A DNA stretch of 9,288 nucleotides from assembly GCA_022360375.1 (NCBI GenBank), contig JAKSCW010000203.1, positions 1 through 9,288 of the forward strand. Direction: 5' to 3'. The position numbers and the translations under genes were made by a program. The notes beneath the pieces were generated by a model, which saw only the letters and a program-made list of their open reading frames with translations, did not search any database and had not been told where the DNA came from. Source of the DNA: Balneolales bacterium (lineage in GTDB: Bacteria > Bacteroidota > Rhodothermia > Balneolales > Balneolaceae). Shown piece after piece: positions 7,460 through 9,288 of this stretch (position 1 is the stretch's first letter; each line of letters begins with the position of its first letter).

Positions 7460-7480
7460 TTACTTTACTCTATTAAGTAA
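7460..7480. repeat. Secondary inverted repeat upstream of the marR promoter
   Basis: TTACTT (7460-7465) and AAGTAA (7475-7480) are exact reverse complements around nine bases. It lies just upstream of the candidate -33 element and shares CTTACT with the main palindrome 19 bp away. It could be an auxiliary operator. The arms are short and AT-rich, and I do not read it as a terminator although a T-run follows on the plus strand. Confidence 0.3.
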
Positions 7481-7536
7481 AAATTTTTTCTTTCTTTTCT
7501 CTGCAATGTGATTTCAGTTCCATGCTTCATCTGTTT

Positions 7537-7552
7537 ATGTAAGCATTTACAT
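7537..7552. promoter_or_regulatory. LacI/CcpA-like palindromic operator upstream of the GH13 gene
   Basis: ATGTAA (7537-7542) and TTACAT (7547-7552) are exact reverse complements around GCAT. The inner 14 bases, TGTAAGCATTTACA, match the LacI/CcpA-family sugar-operator pattern (TGTAANCGNTNWCA) at every fixed position except one of the central CG pair. It ends 61 bp before the GH13 ATG and lies over 100 bp from the marR start, so control of the GH13 gene is the natural reading. No LacI-family regulator gene is visible in the window. Confidence 0.5.
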
Positions 7553-7613
7553 GAGAATCTGTCCAAGCACTTCGTTATTATCTGACAAAAAGTTGGATTT
7601 AACTGATTTGACC

Positions 7614-9288
7614 ATGAAAAAACTATTCGCCCTACTTCTTCTTTCTTTAATGTTCTATTCATCAGGAATTGCTCAAATTGACAAAATTGAACCACCTTTC
7701 TGGTGGGTAGATATGCCTGTTCAGGAATTGCAACTTCAGCTATATGGAGAAAATCTTGGACAGTATCGTGCCGGGCTTAACTATCCCGGAGTTCAAATTA
7801 CCAGTCAATTTGCTGTAGATTCACCGAATTACTTGTTCCTGTACCTTCAAGTAAGTGAGAAAGCCAAACCTGGCACCATGGAATTCCAATTATCGAATGG
7901 TTCAGACAATCTGAGCTTTGAGTATGCTCTTCTGGAGCGGGAATCTACCGAAGGAAAGCATATGGGGTTTGATGCCTCTGATCTTATCTACCTGATGATG
8001 CCGGATCGATTTGCAAATGGAAATCCAGATAACGATTCTATTGAAGGCATGCTGGAAACAGCAGATACCTCAGACCCACAGCGCCGGCAGGGAGGAGATA
8101 TAGCAGGTGTGATGGAACACCTTGATTATATCCGGGATTTGGGAATGACTGCCATTTGGTTAATGCCTATTTTCGAAAACGATATGACCCCGGAATACGG
8201 CGGTTATCACGGATATGCCGCCACTGATATGTATCGCGTTGATCGCCGCTTCGGAACCAATGAGGAGTACAGGGAACTGGTGGCCGCTTCCCATGCTGAA
8301 GGGATGAAGGTAATTATGGATATGATCCATAATCATATAGGCGACCAACATTGGTGGATGAAAGACCTGCCCACTACCGACTGGGTTCATGATTGGGATC
8401 AGTATGGCCAAACAAGTTACAGGGGCCCGGTGGTTTCTGACCCATATGCTTCCCAATACGACATGGACAAACTTGAAAAGGGTTGGTTTGTCCGTGAAAT
8501 GCCGGACCTAAACCAAAATAACCCCCTACTTGCCGACTATCTGATCCAAAACACCATCTGGTGGATTGAATACTCCGGTATTGATGGCATCCGGATGGAT
8601 ACCTACGTTTTCCCGGACAAAGAATACATGGCGCGATGGGCTAACGAGGTGTTAACCGCTTATCCAAATTTCAACATCGTTGGTGAAGCCTGGTTGAATT
8701 TCCCGGCACCACAAGCATTCTGGCAGTATGATTTAGGTGCCAAGGAAGATGGTTATCAATCTTACCTGCCTAGTGTTACCGATTTCCCACTTGCACAAGC
8801 GGTAGACCGTGCATTAAATGAGGGCTTTGGGTGGGATAATGGTGTTGCGCGTCTCTGGAACCTGCTCGGCAACGACTTCCTTTATGACGACCCCATGAAG
8901 AATGTAATATTTCTGGATAATCACGATATGGATCGTATCTACGAGCGTCTCGGAAAGAATGAAGCGCACTTCAAAATGGCATACGCATTTTTACTTACAA
9001 CACGCGGAATTCCGCAGGTATATTACGGAACGGAGTTTATGATGGAACACGAATTCCGGGGCGGAGACGATGAACACCGTCGCCCAAATATGCCGGGTGG
9101 ATGGCCAGGAGATGAACGAAGCGTATTTACGGAAGAAGGCCGTACAGATAAAGAGAATGAAATCATGGAATATACAACCACCCTGAATCACTGGCGGAAG
9201 GATGCCATTGCCATTCATGAAGGAGCACTGGTGCATTTTGTACCCCAAAATGGGGTTTATGTGTATTTCCGTTTACATGAAAAACAAA
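7614..9288 (+). CDS. Secreted GH13 alpha-amylase-family enzyme, cyclomaltodextrinase/neopullulanase-like (3' end outside window)
   Basis: Hydrolyses alpha-1,4-glucans or cyclic maltodextrins, probably in the periplasm. The frame is open from the ATG at 7614 to the window end (558 complete codons). A Sec signal peptide covers residues 1-20 (MKKLF, Leu-rich core, SGIA before Q21). An N-terminal beta domain of the Cyc-maltodext_N kind spans about 25-115. The (beta/alpha)8 barrel starts near 120 and includes a likely calcium loop, DRFANGNPDND (131-141). All four GH13 motifs are intact: DMIHNH (236-241); GIRMD with nucleophile Asp329 and Arg327; GEAW with acid/base Glu358; and DNHD with His437/Asp438. 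MPDLN at 296-300 marks the neopullulanase/cyclomaltodextrinase branch. HWWMKDLP resembles the Flavobacterium-type cyclomaltodextrinases. The C-terminal beta domain is cut off. No Shine-Dalgarno precedes the ATG. Exact substrate is uncertain. Confidence 0.94.
   Translation, partial: MKKLFALLLLSLMFYSSGIAQIDKIEPPFWWVDMPVQELQLQLYGENLGQYRAGLNYPGVQITSQFAVDSPNYLFLYLQVSEKAKPGTMEFQLSNGSDNLSFEYALLERESTEGKHMGFDASDLIYLMMPDRFANGNPDNDSIEGMLETADTSDPQRRQGGDIAGVMEHLDYIRDLGMTAIWLMPIFENDMTPEYGGYHGYAATDMYRVDRRFGTNEEYRELVAASHAEGMKVIMDMIHNHIGDQHWWMKDLPTTDWVHDWDQYGQTSYRGPVVSDPYASQYDMDKLEKGWFVREMPDLNQNNPLLADYLIQNTIWWIEYSGIDGIRMDTYVFPDKEYMARWANEVLTAYPNFNIVGEAWLNFPAPQAFWQYDLGAKEDGYQSYLPSVTDFPLAQAVDRALNEGFGWDNGVARLWNLLGNDFLYDDPMKNVIFLDNHDMDRIYERLGKNEAHFKMAYAFLLTTRGIPQVYYGTEFMMEHEFRGGDDEHRRPNMPGGWPGDERSVFTEEGRTDKENEIMEYTTTLNHWRKDAIAIHEGALVHFVPQNGVYVYFRLHEKQ

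Noticed and set aside
7460..7500. Hairpin TTACTT/AAGTAA plus the following T-run as a plus-strand terminator
   Set aside because: No plus-strand gene ends upstream of it, and the six-base AT stem with a nine-base loop would be unstable.
7576..7610. A Bacteroidetes promoter just upstream of the GH13 gene
   Set aside because: TATTATCTG (7576-7584) and the TTTG at 7607-7610 each fail the TAnnTTTG spacing and lack a TTG about 20 bp upstream, so no promoter is called.
7465..7695. 76-codon minus-strand frame in the divergent spacer
   Set aside because: It runs over the GH13 start and signal peptide, covers the regulatory palindromes, and its translation resembles no known family.
8160..9248. Minus-strand open frames opposite the GH13 gene
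   Set aside because: They are antisense to intact GH13 catalytic motifs and have no supporting signals.

Overview
The window looks like chromosomal DNA from a Bacteroidota-type Gram-negative, possibly the Balneola/Gracilimonas (Balneolota) side of that group. The support is indirect: the left-edge ABC permease has the two-module MacB/FtsX form common there, the leading genes lack a Shine-Dalgarno sequence, the best promoter candidate fits the Bacteroidetes pattern (TTG, about 20 bp, TAnnTTTG) rather than the E. coli one, and a secreted cyclomaltodextrinase-like GH13 enzyme of a Bacteroidota type is present. The genus cannot be fixed from this sequence alone.

Layout, left to right. Positions 2-1243 (+) hold the C-terminal half of a MacB/FtsX-type ABC transporter permease whose start lies outside the window. 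It converges, across a 55 bp gap, on a four-gene minus-strand block (1299-7406). In transcription order the block is a MarR-family regulator (6981-7406), a periplasmic adaptor of the HlyD/MFP type (5788-6909), an RND inner-membrane pump (2639-5791) and a TolC-family outer-membrane channel (1299-2642). The last three genes are joined by two 4 bp ATGA stop/start overlaps, each with a good Shine-Dalgarno inside the preceding gene. After a 207 bp divergent spacer, a secreted alpha-amylase-family (GH13) enzyme starts at 7614 (+) and runs off the right edge.

The minus-strand block reads as one self-regulated tripartite efflux system. The RND protein would use proton flow to move substrates, the adaptor would bridge the periplasm, and the TolC protein would form the exit duct. 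MarR would repress its own promoter and hence the operon until a ligand releases it. The sequence supports this with a perfect 6-6-6 inverted repeat lying between the candidate -33 and -7 elements of the marR promoter, and with a three-copy 15 bp direct repeat carrying the same TTAACT word between marR and the adaptor gene.

The GH13 gene is divergent and probably functionally separate, concerned with maltodextrin or cyclodextrin breakdown. A 16 bp palindrome upstream resembles a LacI/CcpA-family sugar operator. I see no RNA genes, insertion sequences, CRISPR arrays or phage features. The gene content is ordinary; the regulatory DNA in 6910-6980 and 7427-7552 is the part most worth a second look.
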